From Damh-18 sp964570795 (GTDB lineage Bacteria > Patescibacteriota > Minisyncoccia > Phycocordibacterales > UBA918): DNA of 33,018 nucleotides. The stretch lies in assembly GCA_964570795.1 (NCBI GenBank), contig CAZMYZ010000008.1, positions 1 through 33,018 of the forward strand, in the 5' to 3' direction. Position numbers and translations under genes: made by a program. Every line of letters begins with the position of its first letter. Within the stretch, counting starts at the first letter, position 1. The notes under the pieces were generated by a model, which was given only the letters and a program-made list of their open reading frames with translations, searched no databases and was not told the origin of the DNA. Of this stretch, positions 23,339-29,574 are shown piece by piece.

Positions 23339-23977
23339 TCACTTATCCCATCGGAGTTTCGCCTCCATCATAGCAAACTCAAGCTCATGAATAAGAATTG
23401 TATGCTTTTCAGCAACAGGGAGATAGTGCATCCATGTTTCAAGAACCTTCGCCTTTTGATTATCAAGTGGCATTGCAGAAAGAGTGAGGAGATTATGAAG
23501 ACGGTCAACAAGCCGCACGTAAACCGCCCGACGTGGTGCATATCGAAGTCGCTCGTAATATAACTTATCGACTTCTCGTTTATCACCATCAAGCAATTCT
23601 GCATCTGGTTTTGTATTCCAGTAAACCAAATCAGACACATCATCGTTGTACTCAGAAGCAACGCGTTCAAATGTCCATCCAAGGGATTTTAAATCCTCGA
23701 CATTATCATGAAGTAATGCTGCGACAATCAAATTTGCATCATCACGTCTACGAAGATGCTCGAGACAAATTATCGCAACTGCGAGAGGGTGCACCGCATA
23801 GACATCACCTCCTTTACGCATTGCTCCCTTTACTGCAAAATCACGCCACATCTCAAGACATGCTTTTTCGATGAGTTTGAACTCACCACTTCCTGTCGGG
23901 AAATACAGAGACACTCGTTTGAGAAACTTTTCCGGTGTGTTGTATTTGGCAACATACTCACGAATTCTCGGAAGCAT
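23339..23977 (-). CDS. Stand-alone HD-domain hydrolase of the RelA/SpoT (small alarmone hydrolase) type
   Basis: A 212-residue HD-superfamily protein that matches the hydrolase half of RelA/SpoT and the MESH1/SAH enzymes, which remove pyrophosphate from (p)ppGpp. Motifs in order are MRKGGDVYAVHPLAVA (compare RxxGxxYxxHPxxVA), ALLHDNVED (HDxxED metal and catalytic residues), and VRLVDRLHNLLTL, followed by a KVLETWMHYLPVAEKH helix. No synthetase, TGS or ACT domain is present. The start is supported by a strong AAAGGAG Shine-Dalgarno (23990-23984) and a TATAAT -10 box (24017-24012). It is a single-gene unit with its own terminator. It could hydrolyse alarmones or a related nucleotide. Confidence 0.85.
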   Translation of the reverse strand: MLPRIREYVAKYNTPEKFLKRVSLYFPTGSGEFKLIEKACLEMWRDFAVKGAMRKGGDVYAVHPLAVAIICLEHLRRRDDANLIVAALLHDNVEDLKSLGWTFERVASEYNDDVSDLVYWNTKPDAELLDGDKREVDKLYYERLRYAPRRAVYVRLVDRLHNLLTLSAMPLDNQKAKVLETWMHYLPVAEKHTILIHELEFAMMEAKLRWDK

Positions 23978-24011
23978 GATGACTCCTTTCTTTCAAAGAT
24001 TATCTTTTTTG

Positions 24012-24017
24012 ATTATA
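24012..24017 (-). promoter_or_regulatory. -10 box of the RSH hydrolase gene
   Basis: Perfect TATAAT on the minus strand, with TGTACT 17 nt upstream (24040-24035) as a weak -35. Predicted leader about 27 nt, containing the Shine-Dalgarno. Confidence 0.55.
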
Positions 24018-24050
24018 CAACGAATTTTGGATGGAGTACAGATGGCACCC

Positions 24051-24081
24051 TTGACAATATAAATATGAATGCTATATTGTC
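24051..24081 (+). promoter_or_regulatory. Consensus promoter embedded in a perfect inverted repeat (operator)
   Basis: TTGACA (24051-24056) and TATATT (24073-24078), 16 nt apart. GACAATATA (24053-24061) and TATATTGTC (24073-24081) are perfect 9-nt inverted copies separated by 11 nt, covering both promoter boxes. A dimeric repressor bound here would occlude RNA polymerase. Confidence 0.7.
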
Positions 24082-24084
24082 CAC

Positions 24085-24178
24085 AGATGGTCATTCGGCG
24101 TGACTATTTGCATCTCCTCGTGAGCTCTGCCCTGCCGCTTAAAATAACCCCTGAGAAAAATTTCTCAGGGGTTTTCTA
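24085..24178 (+). ncRNA. Predicted small RNA (about 90 nt), orphan
   Basis: The promoter at 24051-24078 predicts a start near 24085, and a 13-pair terminator ends it near 24176. The transcript is about 90 nt. The only ORF with an AUG near the 5' end (24087) encodes 30 residues but reads through both terminator arms to a stop at 24177-24179, so the released RNA would lack a usable stop. A regulatory RNA is therefore likelier than a peptide mRNA. I recognise no RNA family. Confidence 0.55.
24146..24176. terminator. Bidirectional terminator shared by the sRNA and tgt
   Basis: AACCCCTGAGAAA (24146-24158) pairs perfectly with TTTCTCAGGGGTT (24161-24173) around AA, with a T run on each strand. The tgt stop codon (24165-24167) lies inside the stem. 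Confidence 0.95.
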
Positions 24179-25364
24179 ATATTTGCTCACGGAGTTTTTT
24201 GGTGAAATTAACGATGAAATACAGGTTGTGGAGTGAGGCAAGATGAGGGCCAAGCATTTCGTGTGCTCGGAAAAGGTGTGCGAGGTACGCGCGCGTGTAG
24301 TGAGTACATACATAGCAATCACAACCCTCATCAGGCTTTCCTAGGTCTGTTCGATACTGCGCATTTTTGAGTGAGATACGCTTAATTCCCTCATGTGTAT
24401 GTATATAAATAGTACCAGTACGCCCGAGACGTGTCGGGAGTACACAGTCAAAGGTGTCGCAGCCCATAGCAACTCCCTCGACAATATCTGCTGGCTCTCC
24501 AATACCAAGAAGGTGTCGTGGTTTATTTTCGGGAAGAATATCATTCACGACAGCGAGTGCATCGCCGAGGTCCTCTTTTGAAAATGAGCCACCAATACCA
24601 AAGCCATCAAAGTCCATTGCAGCGAGGGTGCGGGCGCTTTCTTGACGTAAGTCAAGAAAGCGCCCGCCTTGCACCACACCATAGAGTCCCTGCTTCTGAA
24701 GCGCGTCATAATTGCGCTTATGTGCAAGAAGTGACCGCTTTGCCCAGCGGTGGGTGCGTTCCATTGCTTCCATTTGATACTCACGTGGTGCTGTAGGAGA
24801 CGTACACTCATCGAAAGCCACAATAATATCGGCACCGATACTGTGTTGAATTTCGATAGAGCGTTCTGCAGTGAAGCGATGCATACCACCATCGATATGT
24901 GAGGTAAAGGTCACACCATCTTCATCAATGACGCAGAGTTTTCCCTGACTTTCCGCAAGTTCTTCTGAATACACTGCAAGACCTGCGTCCTGTGGCTCCA
25001 CCACCTCTTCTTTTGCAAACTTAGTGACTCCCTTTCCAAAGGCAGCCCCGAGTGAAAATACCTGAAAACCCCCTGAATCGGTCATCGTGGGTGTCTGCCA
25101 ATTTGCAAACGTATTGAGTCCACCCGCCTTTTCAATAATATCGGTCCCTGGCTGCAGGTAGAGGTGATAGGTGTTTGCAAGCGTTACCTGGTTCCCTACA
25201 TATTCCTTCAAATCCTCTGCCTTTACTGATTTCACACTTCCCTTGGTACCCACCACCACAAAAGCCGGCGTTTCAATATCGCCATGTGGAGTATGAATAA
25301 CGCCAGCCCGGGCACGTGTGCCGGACTGGCGCTTCACAATGTCAAAAGTTATAGGATTTGCCAT
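24165..25364 (-). CDS. tgt: Queuine/preQ1 tRNA-ribosyltransferase
   Basis: A 399-residue enzyme that exchanges guanine 34 for a 7-deazaguanine (preQ1 in bacteria, or queuine) in GUN-anticodon tRNAs. The substrate-binding DSGGFQVFSL, GVVQGG, GIGGSF and LLGIGEP segments, the nucleophile Asp in FDCVLPTR, and the zinc site CDCYVC ... H (CxCxxCx20-28H) are all present. A loop of about 25 residues after the DSGGFQ motif is longer than in E. coli (375 aa). I chose the start at 25364, since ANPITFDIVKRQSGTRARAG is the family start; the frame upstream runs through a hairpin. It is downstream of the FKBP gene. No queuosine-synthesis gene is visible, which fits base scavenging but does not prove it. Confidence 0.97.
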   Translation of the reverse strand: MANPITFDIVKRQSGTRARAGVIHTPHGDIETPAFVVVGTKGSVKSVKAEDLKEYVGNQVTLANTYHLYLQPGTDIIEKAGGLNTFANWQTPTMTDSGGFQVFSLGAAFGKGVTKFAKEEVVEPQDAGLAVYSEELAESQGKLCVIDEDGVTFTSHIDGGMHRFTAERSIEIQHSIGADIIVAFDECTSPTAPREYQMEAMERTHRWAKRSLLAHKRNYDALQKQGLYGVVQGGRFLDLRQESARTLAAMDFDGFGIGGSFSKEDLGDALAVVNDILPENKPRHLLGIGEPADIVEGVAMGCDTFDCVLPTRLGRTGTIYIHTHEGIKRISLKNAQYRTDLGKPDEGCDCYVCTHYTRAYLAHLFRAHEMLGPHLASLHNLYFIVNFTKKLREQILENP

Positions 25365-25383
25365 TACACTTAAATCACATTTA

Positions 25384-25406
25384 TTGCCGACATCGTAAGT
25401 CGGCAA
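25384..25406 (-). terminator. Hairpin after the FKBP gene
   Basis: TTGCCGAC (25384-25391) pairs with GTCGGCAA (25399-25406) around a 7-nt loop. The T tract is poor on the minus strand, so it may only attenuate transcription before tgt. Confidence 0.5.
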
Positions 25407-25411
25407 TACTT

Positions 25412-25957
25412 TTACTTGATTTCGAGAAGTTCAACTGCGAAGACCAGTGTTGCGTTTGGAGGAATTGCTCCTACCTGCATATTGCCGTACGCCATACTGC
25501 CAGGAATCACAAGAATGCGTTGACCACCAATTTTCATACCGATAAGTCCCTTTTCCCATCCTTCAATTACTTTGCCACCACCTACGGTGAAGATGAATGG
25601 TGTACCACGCTCATAGGATGAATCGAACTTCACCCCATCCTGCGTTGTGCCGATGTAGTGCACGGTAACGGTATCTCCCTCTTTTACAGCAACATCACCA
25701 GTACCAAGGCGCACATCATCAGTTACCAATTCTACGAGTTCACCATCTGCGGAATGTGCGTCCTTAAGTGCATTCTCAAGTCCGGCTTCTTCATCCTCTT
25801 CTTGACTTACCGCAACCACTGCTCCTTGTGTATCTCCTTCCACAGTATTTTTTGCCATAAATACATCTGTCTGGAAACGAATCACACTGAGTGCGAGCGC
25901 CATAACTGCGATACTGAGAAAAATTCCTATTGCTTCTGTTTTATTGAATGGATTCAT
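25412..25957 (-). CDS. Membrane-anchored FKBP-type peptidyl-prolyl isomerase
   Basis: A 181-residue exported folding catalyst. Residues about 8-28 form an uncleaved-looking membrane anchor (IGIFLSIAVMALALSVI). An acidic linker follows (EEDEEAG), then one FKBP domain at about 85-181 with VKEGDTVTVHYIGT, FDSSYERGTPFIFTVG, VIEGWEKGL, IPGSMAYG and IPPNATLVFAVELLEIK. The active-site Tyr, Phe, Asp, Trp and Tyr positions of FKBP12-like enzymes are kept. It probably assists folding of the many secreted proteins encoded nearby. A promoter at 26009-25982 drives it. It lies between the CapA-like gene and tgt. Confidence 0.95.
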   Translation of the reverse strand: MNPFNKTEAIGIFLSIAVMALALSVIRFQTDVFMAKNTVEGDTQGAVVAVSQEEDEEAGLENALKDAHSADGELVELVTDDVRLGTGDVAVKEGDTVTVHYIGTTQDGVKFDSSYERGTPFIFTVGGGKVIEGWEKGLIGMKIGGQRILVIPGSMAYGNMQVGAIPPNATLVFAVELLEIK

Positions 25958-25981
25958 AGATTACGTTATTTATTCCTCACT

Positions 25982-26009
25982 ATAATAGCGGTGTTCAGAA
26001 AACATGCAA
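25982..26009 (-). promoter_or_regulatory. Promoter of the FKBP gene
   Basis: Minus-strand TTGCAT (26009-26004) and TATTAT (25987-25982), 16 nt apart, predict a leader of about 18 nt. It lies beyond the CapA-like gene stop at 26014, except for the short spacer. Confidence 0.6.
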
Positions 26010-26013
26010 GCAA

Positions 26014-27081
26014 CTATCGTTGGAGCGTGATTGCCCCCACTGACACATTTACCCGTGAATCAGTGGTAAGAGCGCTCAAAATACGCTCACGAAGTACTGT
26101 TGCCTCTTCAACATCAGCGTGGTGTGGTTGGCTTCGTGTATCGATACTCGAAAACGGAACGAGTGTATAGATAGTCTCTCTATCAGTAATTTTCATTTCG
26201 ACACCCATCATCTCCTGCACGTCATTGCTGAAAAATTGATCAAATACAAAATTACCTAAAGAGTAAAAAATGGGTTTATTATCATAGAGAGCAACATCCT
26301 GCACCACATGTGGATGATGCCCGATTACCGCATCAATGCCAGTATCGATAAGTGACTCTGCGAGTAACTCCTGTGAAAGAGTATGTGTAAGTACATACTC
26401 CTCACCCCAATGTACATACGCCACCTGTACATCACTCTCTCTGCTCAATTTTTCTATATACGACTTGAGTGTGCTTGAAGCAGGGATTCCATAGAGTGTA
26501 TGTACAAAGAGCATCCCTACTCGATACTCGCCTGCCTTCACAACCTTTGTACTTATCTCAGAAAGTCCCTTGGGTTCTCCACCACATACAAGCCCATACT
26601 CCAAACAAAGTGCCCGTGTATACAAGAGTGCAGGAGTACCATAGTCGAGTGTGTGGTTATTTGCTAGTGAAAGTACATCAAAGCCAGCAGTCTTTAGATA
26701 TGCAAGATACTCAGGCTTTACTGAAAATTGATAGGTGAAATTAGGCGTGGGGTAATGCACTTCGGACACCACTCCTTCAAAATTACCTATCGTGATGTCA
26801 GGAACAGTAAGTGTATCGCCAAGCGTCTCAAATGGGTAGTTAATACCAAACTGCTCCATACGCATCTCTACCGCACGTGCGAGCATAATATCCCCCACAA
26901 AAAAAAGTGTGGCGGGTGAGGTGGTAGTAGCCACCGGTGCTGACACAGTCACATGCTCAAAGCGTGAGATTACATTTTTTCCCGCACCCTCTACAACATG
27001 CACACGCTCAACAAATGGTGTGTGTGTTACCAAAAGCCCTGCAATGGCGAGTGCAGTAATACCGAATAATGCCTCTTTCAT
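26014..27081 (-). CDS. CapA-like metallophosphatase-fold protein (poly-gamma-glutamate capsule family)
   Basis: A 355-residue exported protein of the PGA_cap family, a calcineurin-like phosphoesterase relative. N-terminal residues 5-22 form a signal anchor. Family motifs in order are FFVGDIMLAR, IGNFEGVVS, SLANNHTLDYG, VHWGEEY, VIGHHPHVVQ and YSLGNFVFDQF; all metal-binding Asp, Asn and His positions appear intact. In Bacillus the family member CapA/PgsA works with PgsB and PgsC in polyglutamate export. No capB or capC is in this window, so a different role (an envelope hydrolase or polymer-modifying enzyme) is possible. It starts 7 nt after the AI-2E-family gene stop, indicating an operon, with AAGAAAG as a modest Shine-Dalgarno. 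Confidence 0.9.
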   Translation of the reverse strand: MKEALFGITALAIAGLLVTHTPFVERVHVVEGAGKNVISRFEHVTVSAPVATTTSPATLFFVGDIMLARAVEMRMEQFGINYPFETLGDTLTVPDITIGNFEGVVSEVHYPTPNFTYQFSVKPEYLAYLKTAGFDVLSLANNHTLDYGTPALLYTRALCLEYGLVCGGEPKGLSEISTKVVKAGEYRVGMLFVHTLYGIPASSTLKSYIEKLSRESDVQVAYVHWGEEYVLTHTLSQELLAESLIDTGIDAVIGHHPHVVQDVALYDNKPIFYSLGNFVFDQFFSNDVQEMMGVEMKITDRETIYTLVPFSSIDTRSQPHHADVEEATVLRERILSALTTDSRVNVSVGAITLQR

Positions 27082-27088
27082 ATCTTTC

Positions 27089-28132
27089 TTAAGTGTTTTG
27101 TTGTGAAGCTTTAATGTGCGTATGATAGATTTCCAAAAGCACGAGGAAAAAACTTAAAATCACTGGACCAAGAATAAAGCCAAGCGGCCCAAAGAATGCG
27201 ATACCACCGAGTACTGCAAGAAGCACGAGGAACGGATGCACTTTATTCCCACGACTCATAACATAGGGGCCGAGAAGATTATCAATGAGCCCTACAGCGA
27301 GCACACCCCACACTGCAAGGAGAATTGCAGGTAATTGCGCACCAACAATGAGGAGGTACGCAACAGCAGGTATAAACACAATTGCCGTACCTACTCCCGG
27401 CACCAGTGCACCAATAGCAGCAACACAACCCCAAAGAATCGCTCTGTCAAAGCCAAAGATGGTAAGACCGACTGCAGTGAGTATGCCCTGCACCATGGCA
27501 ATAAAGACAGTACCGAGCGCCACGGCACGCACCGCGCGTGCAAGGCGAGCAATAATTTGTTCGTCATAACTATCACGAAGCGGACTCAATTTAATGAGAT
27601 AGGTAGTGAAGTAGCGTCCATCACGGAAAAAATAAAATGTTGCAATCAAACTAATGAAAAAAAGGAAAATAGTGGACGCGGTACTTGTAAAGATAGTGAC
27701 AAAATGACTCACAATAAAACTTGCTGTTTGTTGAATCATCGTTGCCACATCAAGGGTAAAGTTGGGTATTACTTTTTGAATCACCTGCTCAATAGAAGCA
27801 AGTGAATTCAAAAAACCAATGTTATTTGATGCATTCACTAACGCATACACGGAGACTGCTTCATGGAGAATGAGTGACGCGAGAATACCCAACGGAAGCA
27901 CAACTACCGTAAGGACAAAGGCGAGCGAAATAAATGCTGCGAGTGTCGGATTACGCTTTGGCGTTTTGAGTAAAATCCGTTCATGGATTGGGTAACATAC
28001 CGTCACGACAATAGCTGCAAGCGCGAGAGCCCCGACAAAAGGCATAAAAAGGCACCACACGAGGTATGCACTCGCTCCTAAAATACCAAAAAAGAAAATG
28101 TGCTCAACAAGTTTTTGCGTAGTAATACTCAT
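27089..28132 (-). CDS. AI-2E family transporter (TqsA/PerM-like membrane protein)
   Basis: A 347-residue polytopic membrane protein with about eight predicted segments. Two N-terminal helices are followed by TM3 at LAAFISLAFVLTVVVLPLGIL, a larger extracytoplasmic stretch, IFLFFISLIATFYFFRDGR, and then the family-typical C-terminal block GALVPGVGTAIVFIPA ... LLGPYVMSRGNKVHPFLVLLAVLGG ... FGPLGFILGPVI. Family members were named for autoinducer-2 export, but most work in ion or small-molecule efflux, so the substrate is unknown. It is the first gene of a unit with the CapA-like gene. A TACAAT -10 box ends 7 nt before the ATG, so the mRNA is probably leaderless. Confidence 0.93.
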   Translation of the reverse strand: MSITTQKLVEHIFFFGILGASAYLVWCLFMPFVGALALAAIVVTVCYPIHERILLKTPKRNPTLAAFISLAFVLTVVVLPLGILASLILHEAVSVYALVNASNNIGFLNSLASIEQVIQKVIPNFTLDVATMIQQTASFIVSHFVTIFTSTASTIFLFFISLIATFYFFRDGRYFTTYLIKLSPLRDSYDEQIIARLARAVRAVALGTVFIAMVQGILTAVGLTIFGFDRAILWGCVAAIGALVPGVGTAIVFIPAVAYLLIVGAQLPAILLAVWGVLAVGLIDNLLGPYVMSRGNKVHPFLVLLAVLGGIAFFGPLGFILGPVILSFFLVLLEIYHTHIKASQQNT

Positions 28133-28138
28133 GAGTAC

Positions 28139-28144
28139 ATTGTA
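28139..28144 (-). promoter_or_regulatory. -10 box of the AI-2E-family gene
   Basis: TACAAT on the minus strand, 7 nt from the ATG at 28132. No Shine-Dalgarno. The -35 is not clear. Confidence 0.4.
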
Positions 28145-28165
28145 TATCGAAAGTTTCTATGAAGA

Positions 28166-28194
28166 AAGGCCAGACGTGTTGTCTGGCCTTATTT
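28166..28194. terminator. Bidirectional terminator
   Basis: AAGGCCAGAC (28166-28175) pairs perfectly with GTCTGGCCTT (28181-28190) around GTGTT. It lies directly after the stop of the small membrane protein gene. Confidence 0.85.
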
Positions 28195-28392
28195 CTAGTA
28201 CGCAAAGCGTTGTTGTGATGCAGTAGCCGTGGCTTCGAGAAGTCCGAATGAAGCACTGAGGGCTGAATCTGCAGAACTGAACGTTTGCGAAAATAATGAT
28301 GAGAGATACCAGAGTATCATAATCATCCCGATGGCTCTAAACATATACAATGCGTTGCGACATATACCGTATGGGACTAACATACGGCGCAA
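28195..28392 (-). CDS. Small single-pass membrane protein, up to 65 aa
   Basis: No family recognised. A hydrophobic segment (AIGMIMILWYLSSLF) is followed by a Ser/Ala-rich tail (SADSALSASFGLLEATATASQQ). The start is uncertain: ATG 28392, 28383 or 28344 are all in frame and none has a Shine-Dalgarno. Support for a real unit is the extended -10 promoter upstream (28448-28440) and the terminator immediately after the stop. An RNA-only function for the transcript of about 270 nt cannot be excluded. Confidence 0.5.
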   Translation of the reverse strand: MRRMLVPYGICRNALYMFRAIGMIMILWYLSSLFSQTFSSADSALSASFGLLEATATASQQRFAY

Positions 28393-28439
28393 AATAAAGA
28401 TGCATGACGCGACAGAGCCATCAAAGAACTCTATTCAAT

Positions 28440-28448
28440 ATTATAGCA
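28440..28448 (-). promoter_or_regulatory. Extended -10 promoter upstream of the small membrane protein
   Basis: TGCTATAAT on the minus strand is a perfect extended -10. The predicted start is near 28433, about 40 nt before the longest possible start codon. Confidence 0.6.
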
Positions 28449-28472
28449 CGTTTTTAAAAAATGTACAGTACC

Positions 28473-29024
28473 CTACTCAAGGAGTGCTTCTGCAGAGCGG
28501 GTGAGTTCATCGGGTGCAAGGACGCCACGAGTATGTGCAGTAATTACTCCATCCTTTGCGTAAAAGACTGTCTCAGGCATTGCGTACCCCCCTACCCCTT
28601 TGTAAAAGGTGTCTGCCGGGTCGACAAGGAAGATAATTTTTGTATCGTCGATGTCAAATGTTGCTAAATACGCCCGAATCACCGCTTTATCCTCCATGCG
28701 GTTTATAGCAAGTATTGTTAGACTATTCCCTTTTGATTCTTTGAGGGCTATGAGTGCCAAGAGTTCGTCCTTTGAAAAGGGCATCCATGTGGCCCATGAA
28801 TTAATAATGAGTGGATCCCCTGCAAAGTCAGAAAATCGTACCGGATTACCATCGAGGTCGGTATATGATTGTTCTACTGGCGGCTCGACTGTTTTGAGAT
28901 CATTATGCAGACCCGAATACGGACTAAGTGGTGAGAGAAGCAGGAAGAGCAACCCCCCACATATAAGCACCACACCAAAAAGCACACCGAGACCAATTTT
29001 TTGTTGTCGAGTAATTGTAAACAT
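28473..29024 (-). CDS. Membrane-anchored TlpA/ResA-like thioredoxin-fold protein lacking the CxxC cysteines
   Basis: A 183-residue exported thioredoxin-fold protein. Residues about 10-32 form a membrane anchor. The redoxin/TlpA domain follows with YTDLDGNPVRFSDFAGDPLIINSWATW, the central helix, LAIN, an ILVD-like strand (IIFLVDPAD) and the cis-Pro loop YAMPETVFY. The active-site position, WCPPC in ResA/TlpA, reads W-M-P-F here, so both catalytic cysteines are missing and no other Cys replaces them. It cannot act as a dithiol oxidoreductase; a chaperone-like or binding role is inferred. Its ATG overlaps the stop of the upstream anchored protein by one base (TAATG), so the two are coupled. Confidence 0.85.
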   Translation of the reverse strand: MFTITRQQKIGLGVLFGVVLICGGLLFLLLSPLSPYSGLHNDLKTVEPPVEQSYTDLDGNPVRFSDFAGDPLIINSWATWMPFSKDELLALIALKESKGNSLTILAINRMEDKAVIRAYLATFDIDDTKIIFLVDPADTFYKGVGGYAMPETVFYAKDGVITAHTRGVLAPDELTRSAEALLE

Positions 29025-29509
29025 TATCCCTTCATGAAGAGTTCAAAGTCTTCAGGAGTTTCCCCTTCTGCGGCAGGAACAAGATTGAGTTCTACCGGTC
29101 GACCTTCAAAAGTTGCCTTAATGGTGGCATCTTTGTGGGCATCAAAGGTTACCATGAAACGCTGCGGGGTAACGGTCTGTACACAGGTCTCGGCGTGATT
29201 AACCACCTTGAAGTTCACTATTACTGTCTCGGGTGATGACTCTTGGATTACTACATCAGAGTAATCGAGGAGATCACAAGGGGTCGGCATAAGTATTTCT
29301 CCTGCAAGGGTATGTGTAGGTGGAATAAAAAAATGCTTTGCATCAATTCGTGTGATGTTAGCATACGGTCCATCTGCTGGTATTTGTACACCCGGGGTCA
29401 CTGCGGGTGCTTCAGCGATTTCACTCTTTTTGAGGTATGCAAAAACGAACATACCTACCACCACGAGTGCGAGGATAGTAAACGCTACAGTCATGTGTTT
29501 GTGTTCCAT
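29024..29509 (-). CDS. Small membrane-anchored exported protein, 161 aa, unknown
   Basis: No named family. The start at 29509 is followed by a membrane segment (MTVAFTILALVVVGMFVFAYL) and a short linker (SEIAEAPAVTPG). A beta-rich extracytoplasmic domain of about 110 residues has two cysteines (one in TPCDLLDY, one in AETCVQTVTP) that could form a disulfide, and ends with VTFDAHKDATIKATFEGRPVELNLVPA. The frame extends upstream to 29551, but that ATG lies before the TATACT -10 box at 29547-29542. It is co-translated with the TlpA-like protein, which suggests a two-protein envelope complex. Confidence 0.75.
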   Translation of the reverse strand: MEHKHMTVAFTILALVVVGMFVFAYLKKSEIAEAPAVTPGVQIPADGPYANITRIDAKHFFIPPTHTLAGEILMPTPCDLLDYSDVVIQESSPETVIVNFKVVNHAETCVQTVTPQRFMVTFDAHKDATIKATFEGRPVELNLVPAAEGETPEDFELFMKG

Positions 29510-29574
29510 ACGACAAAAAGACTTAGTGAATAATTTCCTCAAGTATATCACTTTTAGATGTTGTGTGTGTATCT

